Below are positions 18,060 through 26,814 of a DNA stretch of 56,883 nt, one piece after another (the first letter of the stretch is position 1; every line of letters starts with the position of its first letter). The position numbers and the translations under genes were made by a program. The notes under the pieces are model-generated. The model was not told the DNA's origin. It saw nothing but the letters and a program-made list of their open reading frames with translations, and did not search any database. Source of the DNA: Cystobacter ferrugineus (lineage in GTDB: Bacteria > Myxococcota > Myxococcia > Myxococcales > Myxococcaceae); contig NZ_MPIN01000016.1 in assembly GCF_001887355.1 (NCBI RefSeq), positions 152,099 to 208,981 on the forward strand. Reading direction: 5' to 3'.

Positions 18060-19889
18060 ATGACTATGCAGCCCCTCCTAGCTTCCGAGCCCTCGGTCGA
18101 GGATCAACTCTACCGGATCCTGAACAGCACTCGCCCCGATTACGCCTGGAAGCTGCGCAGGTATTTCGAGGAGCATTGGGATCCGTCACTGTCATTCCAG
18201 AACGAGGATCTCGACGGGTTTCGTGAGAAGACGCACTTCATGGTGCGCAAGCTTCTCCAGGCGGGCCTGCTGTCTCTGTCCGAGCTGAACCAGAAGCCAT
18301 CCGAGTACATGAAGTTCTGCGAGCATTCGTGCTGGATCGACGGAAGCGTCGCGGCCACGTTGTTCGGGCACTTCCTCATCTTCGGCGGAAGCCTGGTCTT
18401 CCTCGGCACCGAGCGGCATCGCTCCCTGGTCGACGTCGCCGATGACTTCAGGCTCCCCGGTTGCTTCTGTATGACCGAGGTGGGGCATGGCAGCAATCTC
18501 GCGGGTCTCGGTACCACCGCGACGTACGACGCCGAGCGCGGCGAGTTCATCATCAACACGCCGAGCTGGCGCGACGCGAAGTGGGCGATCGCGCTGCTCG
18601 CGTGGAACGCGCGGGTCGTCACGGTCATGGCGCAGCTCTACATGCCCGACGGGGAATGCAAGGGCATCCACTCGTTCCTGGTGCCGGTGCGGGACGAAGA
18701 GGGACGCCCGCTGCCGGGCGTGAAGATCTGCGACGTCGATTGGCTGATTGGCTTGAACGGCGTCGGAATCGGCGGAGCGATGTTCGAGCAGGTGCGCATC
18801 CCTCGCGAGAACCTGCTCAATCGCTTCGCGGACGTGACGGCGGAAGGGAAGTATGTGACGTCGTTCGAGTCGCCGGGCGAGCTCTTCCGTGCGCAGATCT
18901 CACCGCTGATGATCGAGCGGCTCGTCCCCTTCGCGGTGGCGGGCGTGAAGATTGCTCTCGCCGTGGCGGCGCGCTACGGCAAGGAGCGGCGTCAGTTCGG
19001 ACCGCGCGGGGGCCCGGAACGCCCCATCATCGAATACAGCAGCCACAAGCGGCGCTTGATGCCCGGCGTCGCCGAGTCGTACGCGATCGCGCTCATGCTC
19101 GAGCGCCTGCACCTCGAGGCGGACCGCACGATGCCCGAGCCGCTGCCAACGCCGCTCCAGCCCCTCTGCGCGTCGTTCAAGGCCTATTCGTATGAGACGG
19201 CGACACGGGTCATCCAGAACGCGCGCGAGTGCTGTGGTGTGCACTCGTTCCGGCATGTCAACAAGATCGCCCGGGCGCAGCTCGACATGCACGGCTTCGC
19301 GCACGCGGCCGGTGACAACGTGGTGTTGTTTCAGTACGCGGGGCGGATCCTGCTCGAGGACTTCGCCGGGGGCAAAGGCCCGTTCAAGGAAGCCGCCGAG
19401 CCCGATGCCTCCGCCTGCTCGGCCACCTGCGCGAAGCACCAGGCGTTGTTCGCGGCGCGGTTCGACCAGCTTCTCGACTACACGCGCGGCGAGTACATGA
19501 AGCACATCGGGGAGGGAATGAGTCGTGGCGACGCATGGAACGAGATCCTGACGTTCGCGGTCGAACTGGGCCGTGCGTACGCGATTCGCGAGACGCACAA
19601 GCAGTTCCTGCGTGTCCTCGACTCCTGCGTGCCGGGCCCGGCGAAGGACATCCTGCTGGAGCTGTGCGAGTTGTACGGGTGGTCCACGGTGTCGGCCCAC
19701 CTTGGCTGGTACCGGGATCACTCCGACGGATCGCTCGATCTCTCCGGGTTGTCCGTCGAGCGCTCGGTGCTCGAGTATTCACAGCGGCTGGCACCGAAGC
19801 TCGATCTGCTGGTGGATTCCTTCGGGATCCCGGAGGTCCTGCTCCCGGCGGCGGATCTGGTGGCGGACCTGCCGGGCAAGTTCAGCTAG
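18060..19889 (+). CDS. Acyl-CoA oxidase/dehydrogenase-like flavoprotein
   Basis: A 609-residue protein with the layout of peroxisomal-type acyl-CoA oxidases: N-terminal helical domain, flavin-binding middle domain with FCMTEVGHGSNLAGLGTTA and TPSWRDAKWAI, a helical domain with YGKERRQFG, and an extra C-terminal helical domain. It would introduce a 2,3 double bond into an acyl thioester, passing electrons to oxygen or to an electron carrier. Its 3' end overlaps the convergent desaturase by 8 bases. ATG 18060 is used; a second ATG lies two codons later. Confidence 0.87.
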   Translation: MTMQPLLASEPSVEDQLYRILNSTRPDYAWKLRRYFEEHWDPSLSFQNEDLDGFREKTHFMVRKLLQAGLLSLSELNQKPSEYMKFCEHSCWIDGSVAATLFGHFLIFGGSLVFLGTERHRSLVDVADDFRLPGCFCMTEVGHGSNLAGLGTTATYDAERGEFIINTPSWRDAKWAIALLAWNARVVTVMAQLYMPDGECKGIHSFLVPVRDEEGRPLPGVKICDVDWLIGLNGVGIGGAMFEQVRIPRENLLNRFADVTAEGKYVTSFESPGELFRAQISPLMIERLVPFAVAGVKIALAVAARYGKERRQFGPRGGPERPIIEYSSHKRRLMPGVAESYAIALMLERLHLEADRTMPEPLPTPLQPLCASFKAYSYETATRVIQNARECCGVHSFRHVNKIARAQLDMHGFAHAAGDNVVLFQYAGRILLEDFAGGKGPFKEAAEPDASACSATCAKHQALFAARFDQLLDYTRGEYMKHIGEGMSRGDAWNEILTFAVELGRAYAIRETHKQFLRVLDSCVPGPAKDILLELCELYGWSTVSAHLGWYRDHSDGSLDLSGLSVERSVLEYSQRLAPKLDLLVDSFGIPEVLLPAADLVADLPGKFS

Positions 19890-20700
19890 CCTGGTCGCGA
19901 ATCTGGTCGAGGGCTCGCCGCTGGTACTCCCCGAACTCCTGACGCGACACGCCCAGGAGTTTGAGCAGCGGCATCCAGACCTTCAGGAAGAAGCCCCAGC
20001 GGTTGAAGCTGTTGTGCATGCGCAGCGTCTCGACACGTCGCTCCGAGTCGGGGAGGAGATCGATCGCCGGCATGCGGAAGCCGACGGACACCAGGGCGAG
20101 ATCCTCCAGCGTCTCGTGGCGATGCTCCTCGAGTTCGAGCTTGAGGACGGCGCGGTAGAACTGCTGGTGGGCCGCCTCGTCGCGCGCGATGAGGCGGTAG
20201 ATGGTCGCGAGCACCTCGTCCTTGCCGGCCTGGGCGTCCTCGAGCTGGCGTGCGTAGGCGAGGAGCGTGCTCGCCTCCTGGATGGCGCCGTAGCAGGTCA
20301 TCCGCCGGGGCGTGTCCCAGGGAAGGCGCCAGGGCCGGGCCGCGATGGCATCCTCGAGGCCGCGCAGTTGCTCCTCGGTGCGCAGTCCGGTCTTGAGCAG
20401 ATACATCCGCAACGCGAGGCCGTGCTTGGATTCCTCGTAGCCCCAGTTCGCCTGGAACCACGCCCGGCCGAAGTTCTCGCGCACGAGATTGACGCCCTGG
20501 CCGAGGTAGTCCGGGAGGTAGAGCTCGACTCCGCAGAACGTCTCGACGTTCATCGCGCGCCCCTCGTCGTAGACCGACGGATCCAGGCGATCCCACGGGA
20601 TGTCCTCATACACACTCCAGCGCCGCTTCTTCTCGGCGGTCTCGAAGAAGCTCATGTACATTCTGTAGACTTCTTCACGAAACCGGGCTGATCCGCTCAT
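19882..20700 (-). CDS. Acyl-ACP desaturase (soluble diiron, FA_desaturase_2)
   Basis: A stearoyl-ACP-desaturase-like enzyme of 272 residues. The two EExxH-type ligand helices are visible as EESKHG (about residue 90) and DEAAHQ (about residue 176). It inserts a cis double bond in an ACP-bound acyl chain. ATG 20700 is chosen because AAGGGGG lies six bases upstream; GTG 20721 would add seven residues. It is divergent from FAAL 2, with about 130 bases of shared control region, so the pair is probably co-regulated. Confidence 0.88.
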   Translation of the reverse strand: MSGSARFREEVYRMYMSFFETAEKKRRWSVYEDIPWDRLDPSVYDEGRAMNVETFCGVELYLPDYLGQGVNLVRENFGRAWFQANWGYEESKHGLALRMYLLKTGLRTEEQLRGLEDAIAARPWRLPWDTPRRMTCYGAIQEASTLLAYARQLEDAQAGKDEVLATIYRLIARDEAAHQQFYRAVLKLELEEHRHETLEDLALVSVGFRMPAIDLLPDSERRVETLRMHNSFNRWGFFLKVWMPLLKLLGVSRQEFGEYQRRALDQIRDQAS

Positions 20701-20829
20701 GAATGCCCCCTTTGTGTTCACACAGAGTACTTATTGGTGTTGCGCGCCACCAGCCATTAGAACTAGAATTCCTTTCATAATCCGACGATGAACCTTCGGT
20801 CCGAGGGGGAAGATCCACCCGGGGGGATA

Positions 20830-22659
20830 ATGAAACAAAGTCATGGCCTCCTCGCGGAGGCGTGGGGCGTGTACGAAAGTCGCACATTGCATGAAGCCTT
20901 GCTCAAGTTGGACGAGGCTCCGGCAACGCGCGGATTCACGTTCCAGAACGAGAGGGGCGAGGAGCGTTTCGTCGCGTTTCCCGCACTTCACGCCGAGAGC
21001 CGCCGACGGGGCGCGGCGTTGCAGGCATTGGGGATGAAGAAGGGAGATCGCCTGGGAATGGTGATCATCGATCCCGAGGACTTCATCGCGACGTTCCTGG
21101 GTGCGTTACGCATCGGTGTCGTCCCCGTTCCGCTCTATCCGCCCATGCACCTCGGCGGCCTCGACAGCTATACGCGGCAGGCCGCGGCGATCCTCTCATC
21201 ATCAGGTTCGTCCGTGCTCGTGGTGAGCGCCGGGCTGGCCAGCATCTTCTGGGCATTCGTCGATCGTGTGCCGAGCCTCGCGCGCGTGGTCGAGACGTCG
21301 TCCCTGACGGGAGATGCGTCGGCGCTGCGCGAGGTGTTGGTGACTCCGGAGGATCTGGTGTTTCTGCAGTACACGTCGGGCTCGACGGGGACGCCGAAAG
21401 GCGTGAAGGCGACCAGCGGCACGCTCATCGCCAACATTCACGGCTTCATGGGCGCATCGCTTTCCATGCAGCCGGGGGTCGACACCGGGGTGAGCTGGCT
21501 GCCGCTGCAGCACGACATGGGATTGATTGGCTTCGTGCTTGGGCCGATCTACTGGCAGATCTCCGTGACGTTCATCCCAACGCTGCGCTTCCTCAAGCGT
21601 CCGGAGTGCTGGATGGAGACGATGCACCGCCAGAAGGCGACCGTCTCCTTTGCTCCGAACTTCGCGTACGGGTGGCTGACACGCGTCGCCAAGGAGGAGG
21701 AGCTCGGGCGGTGGTCGTTGGGGCACGTTCGCGCCCTCGGTGTCGGCGCGGAGCCGCTGCATTACGACACCCTGAAGCGCTTCACCGACAAGTTCGCGCG
21801 CACCGGCCTGCGCCCGGACGTGCTCCTTCCGGCGTATGGCCTCGCGGAATCGATGCTGGCGATCAGCATGAAGACGTCGACCGAGCCGATGAAGGTGCGG
21901 ACGCTCGATGCCGGGCGCTTCCGCGACGAGGGCGTGTCCGTGCCCGCCAACGGTGGAGAGGTCGAGCGCCACATTGGTTGTGGCAAGGTCATTCCCGGAC
22001 ACGAGCTTCGCGTCGTCGATGAGAAGGGAAGGCCGTGTCCGGATGGCGTGCGCGGCGAGATCCTGTTCCGCGGTCCGTCGGTGATGGAGGGGTATCAGGA
22101 AGGCGGAGCCGAGGAGATCATCGACGCCGACGGGTGGCTCCGGACCGGCGATCTCGGCTATCTCGTGGACGGTGAGCTCTACGTGGTGGGGCGCGCGAAG
22201 GATCTCATCATCATCCGCGGCCGCAACATCAGCCCGCAGACGATTGAGTGGGAGGTCAACAAGCTTCCGGGGGTGCGTGCTGGCACGACCATCGCGGTGG
22301 CCGTTCGCGTCGACGACAGCGAGGGCGTGGTGGTCATGTTGGAGACGCGCATCGCCGCCGTGAAGGCGCTCAAGGCCGAGGTCGCCGCGACGGTGAAGCG
22401 CGTGATCGGCGTTCCTCCGGCGGACGTGCTCTGTCTGCCGCCCGGGACGATTCCCAAGACTTCGTCGGGCAAGCTCCAGCGCGGCAAGGCCCGTCGGCAG
22501 TATCTGGAAGGCAAGCTCGGGCGGGAAGGGTCGCGCACCGCCGGAGCGATGGGGGCGCGTCTACGCCTGGGGCTGCAGGTGGCCCGGTCCTGGTGGGCGC
22601 GCGCCAGGTTTTTGCTTCGGTCCAGGAACACGAACGAGGAAGAACACAGACATGAGTGA
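20830..22659 (+). CDS. Fatty acyl-AMP ligase (FAAL) 2
   Basis: A second full-length FAAL of about 609 residues. Motifs in order: VPVPLYPPMHLGGLDSY, P-loop TSGSTGTPKG, SWLPLQHDMGLIGFV, FLKRPECWMETMHRQKAT then SFAPNFAYGWL, AYGLAESMLA, LRTGDLGYL and PKTSSGKLQRGK. A basic hydrophobic tail (LQVARSWWARARFLL) follows and may touch the membrane. It differs clearly from FAAL 1, so the cluster likely activates two acyl chains. ATG 20830 sits behind a GGGGGG; ATG 20788 has no such site. It overlaps the ACP gene by 8 bases. Confidence 0.92.
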   Translation: MKQSHGLLAEAWGVYESRTLHEALLKLDEAPATRGFTFQNERGEERFVAFPALHAESRRRGAALQALGMKKGDRLGMVIIDPEDFIATFLGALRIGVVPVPLYPPMHLGGLDSYTRQAAAILSSSGSSVLVVSAGLASIFWAFVDRVPSLARVVETSSLTGDASALREVLVTPEDLVFLQYTSGSTGTPKGVKATSGTLIANIHGFMGASLSMQPGVDTGVSWLPLQHDMGLIGFVLGPIYWQISVTFIPTLRFLKRPECWMETMHRQKATVSFAPNFAYGWLTRVAKEEELGRWSLGHVRALGVGAEPLHYDTLKRFTDKFARTGLRPDVLLPAYGLAESMLAISMKTSTEPMKVRTLDAGRFRDEGVSVPANGGEVERHIGCGKVIPGHELRVVDEKGRPCPDGVRGEILFRGPSVMEGYQEGGAEEIIDADGWLRTGDLGYLVDGELYVVGRAKDLIIIRGRNISPQTIEWEVNKLPGVRAGTTIAVAVRVDDSEGVVVMLETRIAAVKALKAEVAATVKRVIGVPPADVLCLPPGTIPKTSSGKLQRGKARRQYLEGKLGREGSRTAGAMGARLRLGLQVARSWWARARFLLRSRNTNEEEHRHE

Positions 22660-22912
22660 GCGAGAGATCATCGACCTGGTGAAGGCCGCGCTGAGCAAGG
22701 TGCGGCCGGAATTCGCCGCCGAGTTCGCGTCGGTGGGCATTGACACGCGGTTCGACAGCCTCCGCATCGACTCGGTCGACACCCTGCGGATGATCACGTT
22801 CCTCGAGGACAAGCTCGGGTTCGTGTTCCAGGACGAGGACCTGGGCCGCATCGAGACGGTGACGGACCTGGCCACGCTCATCCGGAAGAACGGGCATGAG
22901 CCCCGCTGCTGA
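22652..22912 (+). CDS. Acyl carrier protein 2
   Basis: An 86-residue carrier protein with the modification site FDSLRIDSVDTLRMI, where the serine in RIDSVD should carry phosphopantetheine. It is the natural partner of FAAL 2, with which it overlaps. Its 3' end overlaps the 3' end of the convergent dehalogenase-like gene by 35 bases. Confidence 0.9.
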   Translation: MSEREIIDLVKAALSKVRPEFAAEFASVGIDTRFDSLRIDSVDTLRMITFLEDKLGFVFQDEDLGRIETVTDLATLIRKNGHEPRC

Positions 22913-23786
22913 CCAGTGAAGTGATGGCGTGGGCGATGTCGCCGGGCACCTCCTCCTGGAGGAAGTGTCCGGCCTGGGTGCGCTTGACCTCCGCGTGCGG
23001 CAGGAGGCGTTGGAGCCATCCGATGACGCGTCCGAGCACCGGATCCCGGTCACCCCAGACAATGCGCATGGGGCCCTTGAACGACTCGGCGACTTCCTGG
23101 CAGCGCCGCAGCGGCGCGATGGAGCGATGCTCCATGGAGTCCGGCACCATGCGTGCGAGGGCGAGGGGCGCGGTGCGATCCTGGAGGCGCCGGAGTGGCC
23201 AGCGATAGGCGCGGGCGACCTCGCCGCGCATGGTGCTTCGGTCTCCCTGCGCGGCCCAGAGTGCGAGCTGCGGGAATTGCAGGCCGCGGAACAGCACGTC
23301 GCTGATCACGGGAAGCTGGCTCGAACGATGGAACAGCGTCGGACGGAACCCGGGGCGCGGCGGCCCGAGGACGGTGTTCAGGATGACCATGCCCGACACG
23401 CGCTCGAGCCGTTCGGCGAGCGCGAGCATGCCGATGGGCCCACCCCAGTCCTGGCCGACGAAGATCATGTCCTCGAGGGCGAGCGCGTCGATCAGTCCGC
23501 CGATCCAGGCGGCATGGTTCTCGAGGGTGTGCACGCCCAGGTCGCGCGGCTTGTCGGAGAGGCCAAGGCCGACGAGGTCGGGCACGATGCAGCGCACCGG
23601 CTGGCCGCGGAGGGCGGCCATGACCTTGCGGTAGAGGAAGCCCCAGGTGGGATTGCCGTGGAGCATGAAGACAGGCTGTCCCTGGCCAAATTCCATGACG
23701 TGGATGGAATGACCCGCGACGGGGATCTGGCGGTGCTCGACGCCGTCGGGCAACTGTCGAAGAATCCACTCAGGCAGCTCGGTCAT
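22878..23786 (-). CDS. Alpha/beta hydrolase, haloalkane dehalogenase type
   Basis: A 302-residue enzyme of the haloalkane dehalogenase/OleB-like branch. The oxyanion strand is HGNPTWGFLYR, the nucleophile elbow is VGQDWGGP with aspartate in place of serine, and the catalytic histidine is in AGHFLQEE. OleB relatives decarboxylate beta-lactones made by an AMP-ligase-type partner; an AMP-ligase fusion lies directly upstream here with an ATGA overlap, but no OleA thiolase or OleD reductase is seen. So the substrate is open. Confidence 0.85.
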   Translation of the reverse strand: MTELPEWILRQLPDGVEHRQIPVAGHSIHVMEFGQGQPVFMLHGNPTWGFLYRKVMAALRGQPVRCIVPDLVGLGLSDKPRDLGVHTLENHAAWIGGLIDALALEDMIFVGQDWGGPIGMLALAERLERVSGMVILNTVLGPPRPGFRPTLFHRSSQLPVISDVLFRGLQFPQLALWAAQGDRSTMRGEVARAYRWPLRRLQDRTAPLALARMVPDSMEHRSIAPLRRCQEVAESFKGPMRIVWGDRDPVLGRVIGWLQRLLPHAEVKRTQAGHFLQEEVPGDIAHAITSLVSSGAHARSSG

Positions 23787-26368
23787 GATGAGGCTCCTTG
23801 TAGCAGTGAGGCGATTCTCGCGCGCAGCGTGCTGGTGCGCGCGTGCACGTCGGCGGAGGGGTCGTCGAGGATCGCGGCCCCGGCGCGGATGGTGACGCGG
23901 TGAAGGCCGCCAAAGAACCTACCACGCGGCAGGACGCGGTGCGTTCCGTCGATGGCCACGGGGACGATGGGCGCCCGCGCGCGCTGCGCGATGACCGCCG
24001 CACCGTGGCGGAATGGCAAGAGGGTGCCGTCCCAGGAGCGCGTCCCTTCGGGGAACACGACCAGCACCGCGCCGCGCTCGAGCCGCGCCACGCTCTCCGC
24101 GATGGCCGTGGGGAGGTTGCGGCTGGCGTCGATTGGCATCACGCCAATCCGGCGCACCAGCGGCAGCAGGAGCCCGCTGAAGTATTTTGGCTTTCCCACC
24201 ATGCAGGTTCGGCGGAGGACCGACCAGGGAAGGACGGACAGGATCAAGAGTATGTCGAGGAGCGATTGATGATTCGGGCAGATCAGCGCCGCGCCCGGCG
24301 GACGCAGATGGTCGGCGCCCTTGACGCGCATGCCCAGGAACAGCCACGCCATGCCACGGACGCCGCGCAGGAGCGCGAACGTGAGCAGGGTCAGCACCTG
24401 ACTGCGCGGCGGCGGGCGGGAGGAGGCGGGTGCAGCCGGCGCGGGCGCGCCGCTGGCCGTGGCCTCGACGAGTTCGCGCACGGACTGCACCGTTGCCAGC
24501 ACCTCGCCCGCGGCATTGACGTTCAGCTCCGACAACAACGACAGGCGCGCCAGTGAATCGAGGCCGAGGTCGATGTCGAGATGCAAATCCGGATGGAGTT
24601 CCGCGCGTGGGCGGCCCACGCGTGCGGCAATGAGCTCGAGAGCGCGCGCGTGCGCGGGGACTTCGGCCCACGCGCGGTCGGCGTCACGCCACACCGGCTT
24701 CAACCCGACGCGCTCGGCGGCCTGGGACGCTTTGACCCATTCCTGGAGCGCGGCGCGTTTGAGCTTGCGCGTGGTGGTGCGTGGCAAGGGCTCGCGGGTG
24801 ATGGTGACGCCGGCGACGCGCTTGTACGACGGCAGTGCGGCGGAGAGGTTCGCGACCTCCTCGTGGATCTCCTGCTCGACGTTGCCGGTGCCGGCGGCGC
24901 GTATGGCCTCGAGGTCGGGGACGACGACGAGATGGAGCTGCGGGTCGCTCCCCGCGCCGCCGGGCGCGAGCGTGACGCCGACCTCGGCGATGAGCTTCGA
25001 GCGCGCGAAGTGCGTCTCGAGTTCGCTCGGTTGGATTTTCTTGCCGCTGGGAAGGACGAGGGTGTCTCCGGCGCGACCAAGGAGATAGAGGTAGCCGTTC
25101 CCGTCGAGGTACCCGAGGTCGCCGGTGTGGAACCAACTGTTTTCGATCCTCGCCTCGCCCGGGCGATTGTAATAGCCCGGCATCACCATCGCACCGCGGA
25201 CGAGCACCTCGCCGGGCGCTCGCGGGCTCCCTCGACCGTCCGGGACGTCGATGCGGAACTCGGCGCCGGGCACCGCGCGGCCGGCCGTGCCGATGATCGT
25301 CTCGCCCGGCCGGCCCATCGCGATCGCACCAGTGGTCTCGGTGAGGCCGTAGACCTGCAGGACGTCGATGCCCATGGCGTAGAACGTGCGCGCCGCTTCA
25401 GGATCCAGGGCGGCGCCGCCGGAGATCATCGCGCGTATCTTCGGTCCAAACGCGGCGTGGACCTTCTTGAACACGACCTTTCCCGCGTTGAGGCCGAGGG
25501 CGCGGGCGCGGCGGTTCCAGCGCAACAGGCGCGGAAACATGCGTCGCAACCGGGGCGACTCATCGATCTGCGCGCGCATGCGGCGCAGGAACAGATGATA
25601 GAATTGCGGAACGCAGAAGAAGATCGTGATGCCACCGTCGCGCAGCGCGCCGGTGATGCGAGTGACTTCGATCTCGGGGAGGAGCACCACCGTCGCGCCG
25701 ACGGTGAGCGGAGCGAGCATGCCCCCAATCTGCGCGAGGATGTGGAAGAAGGGGAGGACCGATAGGACCACGTCGCGGTGGTCGGCGCGCAACGCGAGGA
25801 TGATGCCGTCCACCGCCGTGAGCAAATTCGTGTGAGTCAGCATGACGCCTTTTGGCTCGGACGTCGTGCCTGACGTGTAGAGCAGCCCGGCCAGCTCGTC
25901 GCCGCCGCCGATGAGCTCCTCGGGTGCGGCGGCGTTGCTGGAAAACACGCCATTCGCTTGCTCATTCAGGCTGAACACCTGCTCGAGCTGCGTCCACGCG
26001 GCGCTCTGTGCTTCGGCCTTCGCGTCGACGATGGCGAAGCGGGCGCCGGCGTCCTTCATGAGCGCGCCCAGCGTCGCCGGGGACAACTGTGGATCCAGCG
26101 TCACCGCGACGGCGCCGAGGCTGACGATGGCGTACCAGGCCGCGCACCAATCCGGATGGTTGGCGCCAATCAGCGCGCAGCGCTCACCGTGTTTCAGGCC
26201 GTGCTCGGTCAGGAAGGCCGCGGCGCGCGCGACGCGCTCGGCGAACGCGCCGTACGTCACGACGGGGCGCGAGTGCGGGCCCTGGATGACGAACGCCGGT
26301 TGAGCCGGGCTCCCCCTCGCCCGCCTGCGCATCTCCGCCGCGATGTGGTTTGTCGATCGCCCGGTCAT
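23783..26368 (-). CDS. AMP-ligase / acyl carrier / PlsC acyltransferase fusion
   Basis: An 861-residue three-domain protein. Residues 1-550 form an acyl-activating enzyme (YTSGTTSEPKG, VYGLTETTGA, WFHTGDLGY, LPRTTTRKLKR). Around residue 600 is a carrier-type motif DIDLGLDSLARLSLL. Residues about 690-855 are a 1-acyl-glycerol-3-phosphate acyltransferase (NHQSLLD; FPEGTRSW). It would activate a fatty acid, hold it on its own carrier domain, and transfer it to a glycerolipid or other alcohol. E. coli Aas has the reverse order (PlsC first) and no carrier domain. It heads a two-gene operon with the dehalogenase-like hydrolase. Confidence 0.87.
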   Translation of the reverse strand: MTGRSTNHIAAEMRRRARGSPAQPAFVIQGPHSRPVVTYGAFAERVARAAAFLTEHGLKHGERCALIGANHPDWCAAWYAIVSLGAVAVTLDPQLSPATLGALMKDAGARFAIVDAKAEAQSAAWTQLEQVFSLNEQANGVFSSNAAAPEELIGGGDELAGLLYTSGTTSEPKGVMLTHTNLLTAVDGIILALRADHRDVVLSVLPFFHILAQIGGMLAPLTVGATVVLLPEIEVTRITGALRDGGITIFFCVPQFYHLFLRRMRAQIDESPRLRRMFPRLLRWNRRARALGLNAGKVVFKKVHAAFGPKIRAMISGGAALDPEAARTFYAMGIDVLQVYGLTETTGAIAMGRPGETIIGTAGRAVPGAEFRIDVPDGRGSPRAPGEVLVRGAMVMPGYYNRPGEARIENSWFHTGDLGYLDGNGYLYLLGRAGDTLVLPSGKKIQPSELETHFARSKLIAEVGVTLAPGGAGSDPQLHLVVVPDLEAIRAAGTGNVEQEIHEEVANLSAALPSYKRVAGVTITREPLPRTTTRKLKRAALQEWVKASQAAERVGLKPVWRDADRAWAEVPAHARALELIAARVGRPRAELHPDLHLDIDLGLDSLARLSLLSELNVNAAGEVLATVQSVRELVEATASGAPAPAAPASSRPPPRSQVLTLLTFALLRGVRGMAWLFLGMRVKGADHLRPPGAALICPNHQSLLDILLILSVLPWSVLRRTCMVGKPKYFSGLLLPLVRRIGVMPIDASRNLPTAIAESVARLERGAVLVVFPEGTRSWDGTLLPFRHGAAVIAQRARAPIVPVAIDGTHRVLPRGRFFGGLHRVTIRAGAAILDDPSADVHARTSTLRARIASLLQGASS

Positions 26369-26476
26369 GTTCGACGTGCGCTGATGTTACCCGATTGGAG
26401 TGGCCACCTGTGGGCACTCTCTGGGCTGCGTCGATTCCTTGACGGATGGGCTGGCGACCGATGAGAAATCGAACGC

Positions 26477-26489
26477 GTAACCGTTCACC
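26477..26489. repeat. 13-bp direct repeat flanking IS66 remnant, copy 1
   Basis: GTAACCGTTCACC, repeated in the same orientation at 26737-26749. The two bracket the transposase fragment between them. IS66-type ends often begin with GTAA, so these may be two copies of one element end. Confidence 0.5.
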
Positions 26490-26492
26490 AGC

Positions 26493-26736
26493 TCAGGCGG
26501 TGAGAGCGAGCTGAGGCCCGGGCGCGGAGGGTAGGAGAGAAGGCCCGTGTAGGCCCCGGCGGTGAGCGGCGAGGGAGTCGGTCAGGAAGGCGAGCACGTC
26601 GCGGCCCTGCAACTTGAGGGTGACAGTGGCGGTGAAGATTCGCTCCACGAAGCGGCTGCCCTCCACGCTCTGCGTGCCAAAGGACGTCTTCCTGTACATG
26701 ACGGCGTGCCGGATGCAGCGCTCACCAAAGTTGTTG
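26493..26736 (-). pseudogene. IS66 family transposase, C-terminal remnant
   Basis: The minus-strand frame reads NNFGERCIRHAVMYRKTSFG, then EGSRFVERI and an LP-rich end, the hallmark C-terminus of IS66 TnpC proteins (NNxxER ... RK.SFGT). There is no start and the catalytic aspartates are missing. A stop lies just upstream of NNFGER, at the direct repeat. It is the only visible part of the element. Confidence 0.72.
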
Positions 26737-26749
26737 GTAACCGTTCACC
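26737..26749. repeat. 13-bp direct repeat flanking IS66 remnant, copy 2
   Basis: Second copy of GTAACCGTTCACC; see the copy at 26477-26489. Confidence 0.5.
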
Positions 26750-26814
26750 GCATGGGCTTGGCTGAAGAGGCGCCGGGCGCGATGTGACCGGAAGCAAAAT
26801 GGCATGCCGTCCCG

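Noticed and set aside
22878-26368. Complete Ole olefin pathway
   Set aside because: A dehalogenase-type hydrolase and an AMP ligase are present, but there is no OleA thiolase or OleD reductase, and the ligase is fused to PlsC.
9221-26368. Polyketide or non-ribosomal peptide synthesis
   Set aside because: No ketosynthase, acyltransferase (PKS type), condensation or multi-module adenylation domain is found in the region.
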